DNA of 53,218 nt from NCBI RefSeq assembly GCF_902859695.1, contig NZ_CADIJL010000040.1, positions 1-53,218 of the forward strand, read 5' to 3'. The DNA comes from Achromobacter ruhlandii. GTDB lineage: Bacteria; Pseudomonadota; Gammaproteobacteria; Burkholderiales; Burkholderiaceae_B. This document shows, piece after piece, positions 33,017-41,418 of this stretch. The position numbers were made by a program, and so were the translations under genes. The notes under the pieces were generated by a model. The model was not told the origin of the DNA. It searched no databases and saw only the letters and a program-made list of their open reading frames with translations. The number at the start of each line of letters is the position of its first letter. Position 1 is the stretch's first letter.

Positions 33017-34225
33017 TCACCCCACCATCTGGTTGATTTCCATGATCGGCAGCATCACCGCCAGCACGATGGTCAGCACCACGCCGCCCATGATCAGGAT
33101 CATCAACGGTTCCAGCATCGCGGTCATGGCCATGGCGCGCCGCTCGATGTCTGCCGACAGCGTCTGCGCCGCGCGGTCGAGCATGCGCGACAGCGTGCCG
33201 GTCTTCTCGCCGCTGGCGACCAGGTGGCACAGCAATGGCGGAAAGACTTTCTGCTGGCGCAGCGCCGCGCCCAGGCCCGAGCCGCCCTCGATGCGCGCGG
33301 TGGCGTCGAGCACCGCGCGCCGCAGGCAATCGTTGGCCAGGGTCTGGCGCGCCGCGTCCAGCGCGCGCAGCAGCGGCACGCCGGCATCGGCCAGGATTGC
33401 CAGCGTGGCGGCGAAACGCGCGGTGTTCACGCCCAGCGCGAAACGGCCGATCATGGGCAGCCGCAGGATCCGCGCGTGCCACGCCAGCCGCGCCGCTTCG
33501 GCCCGCTGCGAAAGCCGCCACAGGCCGAACAGCAACGCCACGACCAGCGCGTTCAGTCCGCCCCAGGTGCGCACATAGTCGCTGGCGGCGAGCATGGCGC
33601 GGGTGATCCACGGCAGCTCCTGGCGCGCCTGCGAAAAGGCGCTGACTACCTGCGGCACCACGTAGGCCAGCAGGAACACCACGATGCAGATCGACACCAC
33701 GCCGACGATGGCCGGGTAGATGAACGCGGTCAGCACCTTCGAGCGCAGCGCGTTGCGCCCTTCGATGTAGTCGGCCAGGCGCTCCATGATGCGCGCCAGG
33801 TCGCCGGAGTCCTCGCCAGCCTTGATCAGGGCGCGGTAGATCGGCGGAAAGTCGCGCGGCCGGGCATTCAGGGCATCGGAAAAGCGTTGTCCGCCGCGCA
33901 CGTCGGCGCGCACGCCGGAGAAGGTATCGGCGATGTGCTTCTTCTCGGCCTGCTCCACCGTGGCCGACAGCGCGCTCTCCAGCGGCAGGCCGGCGGCCAG
34001 CAGGCTGGCGAGCTGGCGCGTGGCCCACGCCAGGTCGCTATCGGACAGCCTGGCGGCGAACAGTTCCAGCGCGCCGGCGCCACGGCGGGCCGCCTGGTCC
34101 ACCGCCAGGGCGGTCAGGCCCTGGGCGCGCAACTGCGCGCGCGCCGCGCGGGCGGTGTCGGCGGTCAGCACGCCGCGCTGGATTTTGCCGAGCCCATCGG
34201 CCGCTTCGAAACGAAAATCCGGCAT
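33017..34225 (-). CDS. gspF: Type II secretion inner-membrane platform protein GspF
   Basis: 402 aa from the ATG at 34225, 8 nt after the gspE stop. The N-terminus MPDFRFEAADGLGKIQRGVL is typical. Two repeated T2SSF domains (about 70-190 and 270-395) and three membrane helices are present (about 167-190 VGVVSICIVVFLLAYVVPQVV, about 215-235, and the C-terminal LMILIMGGVVLTIVLAVMLPI). GspF couples the ATPase GspE to pseudopilus assembly. It is the last gene of the gspG-K-L-M-E-F run. Confidence 0.96.
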   Translation of the reverse strand: MPDFRFEAADGLGKIQRGVLTADTARAARAQLRAQGLTALAVDQAARRGAGALELFAARLSDSDLAWATRQLASLLAAGLPLESALSATVEQAEKKHIADTFSGVRADVRGGQRFSDALNARPRDFPPIYRALIKAGEDSGDLARIMERLADYIEGRNALRSKVLTAFIYPAIVGVVSICIVVFLLAYVVPQVVSAFSQARQELPWITRAMLAASDYVRTWGGLNALVVALLFGLWRLSQRAEAARLAWHARILRLPMIGRFALGVNTARFAATLAILADAGVPLLRALDAARQTLANDCLRRAVLDATARIEGGSGLGAALRQQKVFPPLLCHLVASGEKTGTLSRMLDRAAQTLSADIERRAMAMTAMLEPLMILIMGGVVLTIVLAVMLPIMEINQMVG

Positions 34226-34233
34226 GCTCCGCC

Positions 34234-35679
34234 CTACCCGTCCCGCGTGACGCGGATGATTTCCTCGCGCGAGGTCTGGCCGGCGAGGACCCAGCGTTCG
34301 CCGTCCTCGCGCATCGGTTTCATGCCGCCGCGCTGCGCCGCCATGCGCAATTGCTGTTCGCCGGCGCCCTCGTGAATCAATCCGCGCTGGGCGTCGTCGA
34401 CGATGTATAGCTCGTGGATGCCGGTGCGGCCGCGATAGCCGGTGTGGTTGCAGGCCGGGCAACCGACCGGCTCGAACAGGCCCGCCTCCTGCGGCGACGG
34501 CCGGCGGCAGTCCGGGCACAGGCGCCGCACCAGGCGTTGCGCCAGCACGCCCAGCAGCGACGATGCCAGCAGGAAGCGCTCCACGCCCATGTCGGTCAGC
34601 CGCGTCAAGGCCGAGACCGCGTCGTTGGTGTGCAGCGTGGCCAGCACCAGGTGGCCGGTGAGCGAGGCCTGCACCGCAATCTGCGCGGTCTCCAGGTCGC
34701 GGATCTCGCCAATCATGATGACATCCGGGTCCTGGCGCAGAATGGCCCGCAGCGCCACCGCGAAGCTCATGTCGATCTTCGCGTTGACCTGGATCTGGCT
34801 GATGCCCGGCAGGTCGTATTCCACCGGATCCTCGACCGTCAGCACATTCGAGGTGGCGGCGTCGATCTGGCCTAGCGCGGCGTACAGCGTGGTGGTCTTG
34901 CCGCTGCCGGTGGGGCCCGTGACCAGCACGATGCCATGCGGCTGGTGCACCAGGCGGTCCAGTTCCCGCAGCACGGCCGGCGCCATGCCCAGTTTCTCCA
35001 GGCGCAGGCGGCCCGCCTCCTTGTCCAACAGGCGCAATACGGCGCGTTCGCCATGACCGGTGGGCACGGTGGAGACGCGGATGTCGATGGGCCGCCCTCC
35101 CACCCGCAACGCGATGCGGCCGTCCTGCGGCAAGCGCTTTTCGGCGATGTCCAGGTGCGCCATGATCTTGATGCGCGAGATCAGCGCGCCGTGCAACGCC
35201 TTGCGCGGGCTGACCACGTCGCGCAACCCGCCGTCGACCCGATAGCGCACCACCGAATGGCTTTCATAGGGCTCGATGTGGATATCGCTGGCGCCGTCGC
35301 GCGCCGCCTGCGTGAAAAGCGCGTTGATCATGCGGATCACCGGCGCGTCGTCCTGCGCGTCAAGCAGATCGGTGACCTCGGGCATCTCGTGCAGCAGGCG
35401 ATCCAGGTCGACCTCGTTCTCGGCGGCGCCCACCACCGAGGCGGCATCGCCGGCATCGGCGTAGGCCGCGGCCAGCAGGCCGTCCAGTTCCGCATCGGCG
35501 GCGCGGCGCAGTGGCATCGGACCATGGCGGCGCCGCACCTCGGTCACTGCCCAGGCCGGCGTCTGGTCTGAAATGACCAGTTCGCCGACGCCGCCGGGCC
35601 AATGCAGCAGCGCGCGGTGTTGGCGGGCCCAGGTATACGGCAGCTTGTGCCTCGGGCTGGCGGGATCGCGCGCGTTCAT
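34234..35679 (-). CDS. gspE: Type II secretion ATPase GspE
   Basis: 481 aa. The N-terminal domain is about 110 residues. The catalytic domain has Walker A GPTGSGKTTT (about 247-256), an Asp box (VEDPVEYDLPGISQ), Walker B (DPDVIMIGEIRD) and a His box (LATLHTND). A zinc-binding tetracysteine motif (CPDC...CPAC, about 395-420) is complete, which fits GspE rather than PilT. It powers pseudopilus extension at the cytoplasmic face with GspL and GspF. The gap to gspM is 87 nt and the start has a weak ribosome-binding site. Confidence 0.96.
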   Translation of the reverse strand: MNARDPASPRHKLPYTWARQHRALLHWPGGVGELVISDQTPAWAVTEVRRRHGPMPLRRAADAELDGLLAAAYADAGDAASVVGAAENEVDLDRLLHEMPEVTDLLDAQDDAPVIRMINALFTQAARDGASDIHIEPYESHSVVRYRVDGGLRDVVSPRKALHGALISRIKIMAHLDIAEKRLPQDGRIALRVGGRPIDIRVSTVPTGHGERAVLRLLDKEAGRLRLEKLGMAPAVLRELDRLVHQPHGIVLVTGPTGSGKTTTLYAALGQIDAATSNVLTVEDPVEYDLPGISQIQVNAKIDMSFAVALRAILRQDPDVIMIGEIRDLETAQIAVQASLTGHLVLATLHTNDAVSALTRLTDMGVERFLLASSLLGVLAQRLVRRLCPDCRRPSPQEAGLFEPVGCPACNHTGYRGRTGIHELYIVDDAQRGLIHEGAGEQQLRMAAQRGGMKPMREDGERWVLAGQTSREEIIRVTRDG

Positions 35680-35766
35680 CGCGCCCGCACCCTTGCCCGG
35701 CGGACGGCGGTGCGGTGAGCGGGCGCGCGCGCAACGGCACGCGGCATACGGGACGGCGTCACGGGA

Positions 35767-36363
35767 TTACCTCTGGTTGCGAGAAATGGGACTGAGCAGC
35801 ACGATGCCGGCCAAGCCTTCGCCCGGCGCCACGGCGGGATCGGCGGCCTCGGCTTCGTCCTGGCGTTGCAGCGAGACACGCGTCAGGGCCAGCGGAAACG
35901 GCGCCGGGCCGGCCAGCAGCCACGCCGCCAGCGGCGCGGCGGGCGCGCGCTGGAAATGGACGCGCCAGGCGCCGGCATCATCGCTGCTGAGTTCGTAACG
36001 GCCCGCTAGCCCGGCCGCGTCGAGCCAATGCCCCAACGCCTCGGCCGACACCGTGGCCTGGCGCGCGGCCGGTGCCGGGCCGGCCTGGCGCAGCAAGGCA
36101 TCGAGTTCGCGCGCGCGTCCTTCGAGTCGCCGCAGTTCTTCCTGGCTGCGCTCGATGCGCGCCAGCGACGGTTCGATCACGGCCAGCCAACCGAGCGCCG
36201 CGCCCACCACGCAGGCGCATAGCGCCAGCAAGCGCTTTTCGCTGGAGGTGAGGCGGCTCCAAGCCGCCACGCCGCGCGCATGCCAGGCCAGGCCGCGCTG
36301 GCGCAAACGCGTGCGCCAGAGGGCGGACAGGCCAAGCGGCCGGGGCGGCGGCGCCAGTGTCAT
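35767..36363 (-). CDS. gspM: Type II secretion protein GspM
   Basis: 198 aa. A cytoplasmic basic N-terminus of about 38 residues is followed by one helix (about 43-62, RLLALCACVVGAALGWLAVI), a coiled-coil segment (IERSQEELRRLEGRARELDALL) and a ferredoxin-like periplasmic domain. Sequence similarity in this family is low. The call rests on topology, length and position: its ATG overlaps the gspL stop codon (ATGA). Confidence 0.85.
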   Translation of the reverse strand: MTLAPPPRPLGLSALWRTRLRQRGLAWHARGVAAWSRLTSSEKRLLALCACVVGAALGWLAVIEPSLARIERSQEELRRLEGRARELDALLRQAGPAPAARQATVSAEALGHWLDAAGLAGRYELSSDDAGAWRVHFQRAPAAPLAAWLLAGPAPFPLALTRVSLQRQDEAEAADPAVAPGEGLAGIVLLSPISRNQR

Positions 36364-37595
36364 GAGCGTTCCGCCTTCCGGCCGTCGGTGGCCCCTGGTG
36401 CGCGCCGCAGCCGCCAGCCGGTATCGGTGGCCTGCGCCGCCACGCCCGCCTGGCGCGCCGCCTGGATCCAGGCCGGGGCGGCCGCCGGCTTGCCCTCGGC
36501 GGGGGTGTCGGGCGTTTTGGGACGGACGGCCGGCGGCATGTCCAGTTCCAGAGCGCCTGCCTCGTAGCGCCAGGCCTGCACGTCGCCGGCGGCAAAACCC
36601 ATGTGGTCGCGCGCCGCGCGCAACAGGAAGCCGAGTTCGGCCCAGTCATCGTCCGTGCCGGCCTGGCGCGAAGCCAGCTGGCGGCGCGCCTGGCCAAGCG
36701 GATCGACCACCGTGGCGAGCGACGGAAATACCTGGCGCACCGCTTGTGCCTGCTGCTCGCGCATGGCCTGCGCGGCGTGTTCCCACCGGCCTGCCTGCGC
36801 GACCAGGCCGGCCATCCATACGGCGGCCGCCGCCGCGCCCAGCAAAGCCGCCCTGCTCCAGCCCGATGCGCCGGTCGCGGCGCCGCCGGCGCTGGCCGCC
36901 GCAATGCGCCAGGGAATTTCGGCCATCACGCCGCAGGCTGCCTCTGGCAAAGCCGCCTCGGCCACGTCGTCGCGCCAGCCCGCCGGGCCGGCGCCGATCC
37001 AATTGCGGACACCGGCGGCATAATCGCCAGCGTCGCGGCCAAGCAAGCGCGCGGGAGCCGCCGCCGGGTCACCGTCCGCCATCGCCAGTGCGTACAGCGC
37101 GCCATGGCCGGCCGGCTGGCGCGCCACCAGGTAGCCGTCCAGGCAATACAGGGTCCAGCCGTTGTCGGTTTCGGGCAGCCACAAGTGCGTGGGCGCGAAA
37201 GCCGCCAGCCGCAGTCCGCAGGCGCCAAACAGTGCCTGCGCGTCGTCGGCGGCCTCGGCGTCAAGCCAGGCCACGGGCACCCGGCCGTCCGCGCCGCGCG
37301 CGCCGTAGCCGATGCGCAAGGTGTCGGGATCGCCCAGCGCCAGCGGCTCGATGGCGCCTTCCACCGCAATCCGCAGGCGCGCGCGGGCCAGGGGCGGCAA
37401 CGCGATCGCCGTCAGGGTCAGGTCTTCTGGATGCAGGAAAGCCGTGACGCGCGCGTGCGGCCAGCGCCGCCCCAGTTCCGCCAGGCCCAGCGGCGCCTGG
37501 CGGCGCCAGCCGGTCTTCTGCTCCACGGCCAGTGGCAGCGGGGTATCGGCGGCAAGCGCCCGCAATGGCGGCAGCAGCACGCGGATCGAGGCCAT
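36360..37595 (-). CDS. gspL: Type II secretion protein GspL
   Basis: 411 aa from the ATG at 37595, which overlaps the gspK stop by 1 nt. The cytoplasmic actin-like domain covers about 1-245 (LTAIALPPLARARLRIAVEGAI, GWTLYCLDGYLVARQ). One membrane helix lies at about 255-275 (LLGAAAAAVWMAGLVAQAG) and a periplasmic ferredoxin-like domain forms the rest. GspL recruits GspE to the membrane and pairs with GspM. An Ala/Pro-rich linker near 345-355 and an Arg-rich tail are unremarkable. Confidence 0.9.
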   Translation of the reverse strand: MASIRVLLPPLRALAADTPLPLAVEQKTGWRRQAPLGLAELGRRWPHARVTAFLHPEDLTLTAIALPPLARARLRIAVEGAIEPLALGDPDTLRIGYGARGADGRVPVAWLDAEAADDAQALFGACGLRLAAFAPTHLWLPETDNGWTLYCLDGYLVARQPAGHGALYALAMADGDPAAAPARLLGRDAGDYAAGVRNWIGAGPAGWRDDVAEAALPEAACGVMAEIPWRIAAASAGGAATGASGWSRAALLGAAAAAVWMAGLVAQAGRWEHAAQAMREQQAQAVRQVFPSLATVVDPLGQARRQLASRQAGTDDDWAELGFLLRAARDHMGFAAGDVQAWRYEAGALELDMPPAVRPKTPDTPAEGKPAAAPAWIQAARQAGVAAQATDTGWRLRRAPGATDGRKAERS

Positions 37596-38551
37596 CACGC
37601 GCCTTCCCGCCACCAGACGATGCGCGACGCGCCATCGCTGGTTCGCGCCAGCAGCGCCTGCAACGGCAGGACCGTGCCACCCAGGCGGGCCGCGCCGGTC
37701 AGCGTGAACCAGCCGCTGGCCACCGCCACGCGCGGCGCTTCGGGCGCCGGCGGCGCCGCGGTGTCGCCACCGCGATTGCCCTGGCCCTGGACGCCCGGCG
37801 CGCCGTGGGCGCTGGCGAGGCGATTGGCAAAATCGCCGTTGTTGACGAACCAGAGGCCGGCGTCGCGTTGTGCCACCATGGCTTTGGCCTGCTCCAGCGA
37901 CAGGCCCGGGACGCGCGCCGCGATCACCTCGGCGCTGGCGGTGTTGACGTTGACCAGCGTGACGCGGGGCAGCACCGTCACATGGCGTCGCAAGCGCGCC
38001 AGCACCGCCGCGTCCACGCCCGGCACGCCGGCCAGTTCGTCCAGGCGGCGCGGCGGCGGCAACGGGAAGGCGCCAGCTTGCGAGTCGAGCATGCGGCGGG
38101 CGATGGCCAGGCCCGTCTCCGGCGTCACGCCCACCAGCGCGCACAGGCGCAGCAGCTCATCCACGCTGTCCTGGTACAAGCGACCTTCGAATACCAGGTT
38201 GCGCAGGTTGAACTTGCCCTGCTCGTCCTCCAGCCGACCGACGAACGCGGTATCGCGGCCGGGCTGCTGCAGGCGGGTGTCAAGAATGGGCGCGGCCCAG
38301 TCGCCGTCCGCGCGTGTCGCGGCCTGGCGCCGGCCGTCCTCGCGCAGCAGTCCGCGCGCCAGGGCAAGTCCGGCCTCGAGCACGGCCTGCGCCTGGGCGC
38401 GGGTCTGCGCCGCCTGCACAGCGCGCAGGAAGGCATCTTGCCGCTGCAGCAATGAGGCGACAATCATGGTCACCGCGGCGACCACCAGCAAGGCGCTGAT
38501 CACCGCCATGCCGCGCTGCCGGTCACAGCTGCCAGGAGCCGATGTCGGCAT
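37595..38551 (-). CDS. gspK: Type II secretion minor pseudopilin GspK
   Basis: 318 aa from the ATG at 38551; another ATG at 38560 is equally possible, and both overlap the gspG 3' end. The prepilin-like N-terminus RQRG-MAVISALLVVAAVTMIVAS has Met rather than Phe at +1, as usual in GspK. The long body shows LEDEQGKFNLRNLV and two helix-hairpin-like segments (LARLRRHVTVLPRVTLVNVNTAS). GspK lacks the Glu5 of other pseudopilins and caps the tip complex. The length is typical. Confidence 0.9.
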   Translation of the reverse strand: MPTSAPGSCDRQRGMAVISALLVVAAVTMIVASLLQRQDAFLRAVQAAQTRAQAQAVLEAGLALARGLLREDGRRQAATRADGDWAAPILDTRLQQPGRDTAFVGRLEDEQGKFNLRNLVFEGRLYQDSVDELLRLCALVGVTPETGLAIARRMLDSQAGAFPLPPPRRLDELAGVPGVDAAVLARLRRHVTVLPRVTLVNVNTASAEVIAARVPGLSLEQAKAMVAQRDAGLWFVNNGDFANRLASAHGAPGVQGQGNRGGDTAAPPAPEAPRVAVASGWFTLTGAARLGGTVLPLQALLARTSDGASRIVWWREGA

Positions 38552-38984
38552 TGCCGCCATCCCCGTCCGGCTTGCCGTCGGCGCCCAGTGAAAACACGTC
38601 GATCTCGCCGCGGGTGCCGGGGTTGAGGTATTGGTAAGGATGCCCCCAGGGGTCATTCGGCAGGCGGTCCAGGTAGGCGCGCCAGGCGCTGGAGGCGCCG
38701 GGCCCCGAGGCCGGGCGCTCGACCAGGGCGCGCAGGCCCTGCTCGGTGCTGGGATAGCTGCCGTTGTCCAGCCGGTACAGCTTGAGCGCCTGCATCAAGG
38801 CGCTGATGTCCTGGCGCGCGGCCACGGCGCGGGCCTGGTCGGGCCGGTCCAGCAGGCGCGGCACGATCAGCGCCGCCAGGATGCCCATGATGACGATCAC
38901 CACCATGATCTCGATCAGCGTGAAGCCGCGCTGCCGGCGCCCGGGCGGGTACTGCCTATCCGTCGTTAACCGGCCTGCTTTCAT
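38523..38984 (-). CDS. gspG: Type II secretion major pseudopilin GspG
   Basis: 153 aa from the ATG at 38984. The leader MKAGRLTTDRQYPPGRRQRG is followed by the prepilin site and helix FTLIEIMVVIVIMGILAALIV with Glu5. The globular domain has the GspG hallmarks: DNGSYPSTEQGLRALVERP, PNDPWGHPYQYLNPG, and the C-terminal calcium-binding loop FSLGADGKPDGDGGNADIGSW. It forms the pseudopilus shaft and is the first gene of the minus-strand block, so the 364-bp region upstream must hold its promoter. Confidence 0.96.
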   Translation of the reverse strand: MKAGRLTTDRQYPPGRRQRGFTLIEIMVVIVIMGILAALIVPRLLDRPDQARAVAARQDISALMQALKLYRLDNGSYPSTEQGLRALVERPASGPGASSAWRAYLDRLPNDPWGHPYQYLNPGTRGEIDVFSLGADGKPDGDGGNADIGSWQL

Positions 38985-39348
38985 CGCGCTAGGACTCCAA
39001 GGCAATCACACAGGAACCCGCGGGCGGCGCGGCGGGTGGCGGCGTGCCTTGCGGGTCTGCACAGTGTGGCCAGCGGGGATTGCACGGATTTGACCCATTG
39101 TGTGGAGCTTTGAAAGCCACGCCGGCCCGCCTTGCGGGTCTTCGCAAGGGGCGTTGACGCGCACGACGTGTCCTAGGGATTTCCCGCCCTTTTCCCCCGT
39201 GCGCCGCCTCGCGACGGGATTTTTTCCCTTTCATGAAAGGTGATCGGAAGTTTGGATTCTTAGACTCCCGCATTCATTGGAATGTCAGCTTTTATTCAGA
39301 CAGAAGTCAGTTCGAATGAAAGCCACAACAAAGGGAGGAATGAATCCA
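38985..39348. promoter_or_regulatory. Divergent control region between gspG and tctB
   Basis: 364 bp without a gene. It holds two direct copies of GCCTTGCGGGTCT (39047-39059 and 39130-39142, 83 bp apart), a perfect 14-bp palindrome CCTTTCATGAAAGG (39227-39240), and an AT-rich stretch next to tctB. I found no convincing PHO box and no ECF promoter with the correct spacing. A GGGAGGA ribosome-binding site (39333-39339) serves tctB. Confidence 0.5.
39227..39240. promoter_or_regulatory. 14-bp palindrome, possible operator
   Basis: CCTTTCATGAAAGG is perfectly palindromic and lies about 110 nt upstream of tctB and 243 nt upstream of gspG. It is a candidate regulator site; the protein that binds it is unknown. 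Confidence 0.45.
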
Positions 39349-39819
39349 ATGCAATCCAAACGCAGCGTCATCAAGCGCGAGGCGTGGGCCGCGGGCACGA
39401 TGATCGTGCTCGGCCTGGGCGCCATCGCGCAGGCATCCACTTACAACATCGGCAGCCTGGCCCGCATGGGGCCTGGCATGTTCCCCGCCATTCTCGGCGT
39501 GCTGCTGGTCCTGCTGGGCCTGATCATCGCGCGCACGGCTTTTTCCGCGCCGGACGTGGACGAGGAAGCCGAAGACATCCCCGCGCCCGAATGGCGCGGC
39601 TGGGGCTGCATCATCGGCGGCCTGATGGCCTTCATCCTGCTGGGCAAGTACGGCGGCCTGGTGCCCGCCACGTTCGCGCTGGTCTTCATCGCGGCCATGG
39701 GCGACCGCCAGCACACCGTGCGCAGCGCCGCGCTGTTGGCCGTGGGCGTGACCATTCTCGGCATTGCCGTCTTCTCGTGGGCGCTGCAGCTGCAGTTTCC
39801 GCTGTTCCGCTGGGGTTGA
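39349..39819 (+). CDS. tctB: Tripartite tricarboxylate transporter small membrane subunit TctB
   Basis: 156 aa starting MQSKRSVIKREAW, which is the start that fits the GGGAGG ribosome-binding site; ATGs at 39316 and 39340 are alternatives. Four membrane helices are predicted, with the TctB pattern GSLARMGPGMFPAILGVLLVLLG. TctB is the small integral-membrane partner of TctA in a cation-driven tripartite transporter for citrate or other carboxylates. It is followed by tctA after 3 nt. The binding protein TctC is absent from the window, so the system must use a distant one. Confidence 0.93.
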   Translation: MQSKRSVIKREAWAAGTMIVLGLGAIAQASTYNIGSLARMGPGMFPAILGVLLVLLGLIIARTAFSAPDVDEEAEDIPAPEWRGWGCIIGGLMAFILLGKYGGLVPATFALVFIAAMGDRQHTVRSAALLAVGVTILGIAVFSWALQLQFPLFRWG

Positions 39820-39822
39820 TCG

Positions 39823-41352
39823 ATGGAAATTCTCAATAACCTGATGCATGGCTTCTCGGTCGCCTTCGCGCTCGACAACCTGCTATGGGCCGTGTTCGGC
39901 GTGTTCATGGGCAACCTGATCGGCGTGCTGCCGGGCATGGGCGTGCTGGCTGCCATCTCGATCCTGCTGCCGCTGACCTACACCATGACCCCGACCGCCG
40001 CGCTGGTGATGCTGTCGGGCATCTACTACGGCTCGCAATACGGCGGCGGCATCACCTCGATCATGCTGAACCTGCCGGGCACCGCCTCGCACGCCGTGGC
40101 CTGCCTGGACGGTAATCCGCTGGCGCGCAACGGCAAGGCCGGCTCGGCGCTGTTCATGCTGATGTTCTCGTCGTTCTGCGGCGCGTCCGTCGGCATCCTG
40201 GCGATGATCCTGTTCTCGCCGCTGCTGGTCGACGTGGCCTTCAAGTTCGGCCCGGCCGAGTATTTCTCGATGATGATGCTGGGCCTGCTGGCCGGCGCCA
40301 CGCTGGCCAAGGGCTCGGCGATCAAGGGTGTGGCGATGGTGGTGGTCGGCCTGCTGCTGGGCGTGATCGGCACCGACGTCAACACCGGCACCATGCGCTT
40401 TCACTTCGGCATCCTCGAACTGAGCGACGGCCTGCAGATCGTGGCGCTGGCGATGGGCCTGTTCGGCGTGGCCGACTTCCTCAAGAACATCAACCAGATC
40501 GGCGGCGACGCCAAGGTCACCAGCACCAAGGTCAGCATGAAGTCGATGCGTCCGGAAGCTGGCGACATCAAGCAGTCGCGCGGCGCCCTGGTGCGCGGCA
40601 CCGCCATCGGCGCGGCCTTCGGCATCCTGCCGGGCACCGGCCCGACCATCGCCTCGTTCATTTCGTACGCGGTGGAAAAGAAAGTGGCGCGCGAGCCGCG
40701 CCGCTTCGGCCGCGGCGCCATCGAAGGCATCGCCGGCCCCGAGGCCGCCACCAGCGCCTCGACCCAGACCAGCTTCATCCCCACCATGAGCCTGGGCATC
40801 CCGGGCGACCCGGTGATGGCGCTGATGCTGGGCGCGCTGATCATCCACGGCATCCAGCCCGGTCCGCAGATGATGGTCGAGCACGCCGACATGTTCTGGG
40901 GGCTGATCGCCAGCTTCTGGGTCGGCAACGTGCTGCTGTTGCTGCTGAACCTGCCGCTGATCGGCATGTGGGTGCGGCTGTTGACGGTGCCGTTCCGCTA
41001 CCTGTTCCCGGCGGCGCTATTCTTCGTCTGCGTCGGCGTCTACAGCACCAACAACAACCTGTTCGACGTGGGCATGGTGACCTTGTTCGGGGCGGCGGGC
41101 TATGCGCTGATCCGGTTGCGCTTCGAACCGGCGCCGCTGCTGCTGGGCTTCGTGCTCGGGCCGATGGTGGAAGAGAACTTCCGCCGCGCCCTGCTGTTGT
41201 CGCGCGGCGACCTGTCGATCTTCGTGACGCGGCCGATCAGCCTGGGCTTCGTGCTGGCCTGCGTGATGCTGATCGCGTTGCTGCTGGTGTCGGCCGTGCG
41301 CCACAAGCACAAGGCGCGGGCGGCCTTGCAGCAATCCCGTTCGGCGGCCTGA
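39823..41352 (+). CDS. tctA: Tripartite tricarboxylate transporter large membrane subunit TctA
   Basis: 509 aa with about 12 helices. It carries the TctA motifs: N-terminal GNLIGVLPGMGVLAAISILLPL, YYGSQYGGGITSIMLNLPG, and the second half GILPGTGPTIASFISYAVEKK with TSFIPTMSLGIPGDPVMALMLG. It is the translocation subunit that works with TctB and an extracytoplasmic TctC. It is probably co-transcribed with tctB and ends at a strong Rho-independent terminator 20 nt downstream. The substrate cannot be told from the sequence. Confidence 0.97.
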   Translation: MEILNNLMHGFSVAFALDNLLWAVFGVFMGNLIGVLPGMGVLAAISILLPLTYTMTPTAALVMLSGIYYGSQYGGGITSIMLNLPGTASHAVACLDGNPLARNGKAGSALFMLMFSSFCGASVGILAMILFSPLLVDVAFKFGPAEYFSMMMLGLLAGATLAKGSAIKGVAMVVVGLLLGVIGTDVNTGTMRFHFGILELSDGLQIVALAMGLFGVADFLKNINQIGGDAKVTSTKVSMKSMRPEAGDIKQSRGALVRGTAIGAAFGILPGTGPTIASFISYAVEKKVAREPRRFGRGAIEGIAGPEAATSASTQTSFIPTMSLGIPGDPVMALMLGALIIHGIQPGPQMMVEHADMFWGLIASFWVGNVLLLLLNLPLIGMWVRLLTVPFRYLFPAALFFVCVGVYSTNNNLFDVGMVTLFGAAGYALIRLRFEPAPLLLGFVLGPMVEENFRRALLLSRGDLSIFVTRPISLGFVLACVMLIALLLVSAVRHKHKARAALQQSRSAA

Positions 41353-41372
41353 TCCGCGCCGGGCGCCATGGA

Positions 41373-41397
41373 CAGCCGCCCGCGGGCGGCTGTTTTT
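41373..41397 (+). terminator. Rho-independent terminator of tctBA
   Basis: Stem CAGCCGCC / GGCGGCTG with a CGCG loop (41373-41392) followed by T5 (41393-41397). Confidence 0.93.
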
Positions 41398-41418
41398 CGC
41401 GGCGCGCCCGATGCCCGC

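Noticed and set aside
38988..39020. A fourth ECF promoter upstream of gspG (GCGGGTTCC and AGTCCTA on the minus strand)
   Set aside because: The boxes resemble P1-P3, but the spacing is 4 bp longer, the -10 lacks the TCGTC core, and it would sit 6 nt before the ATG, leaving no room for a start site and leader.
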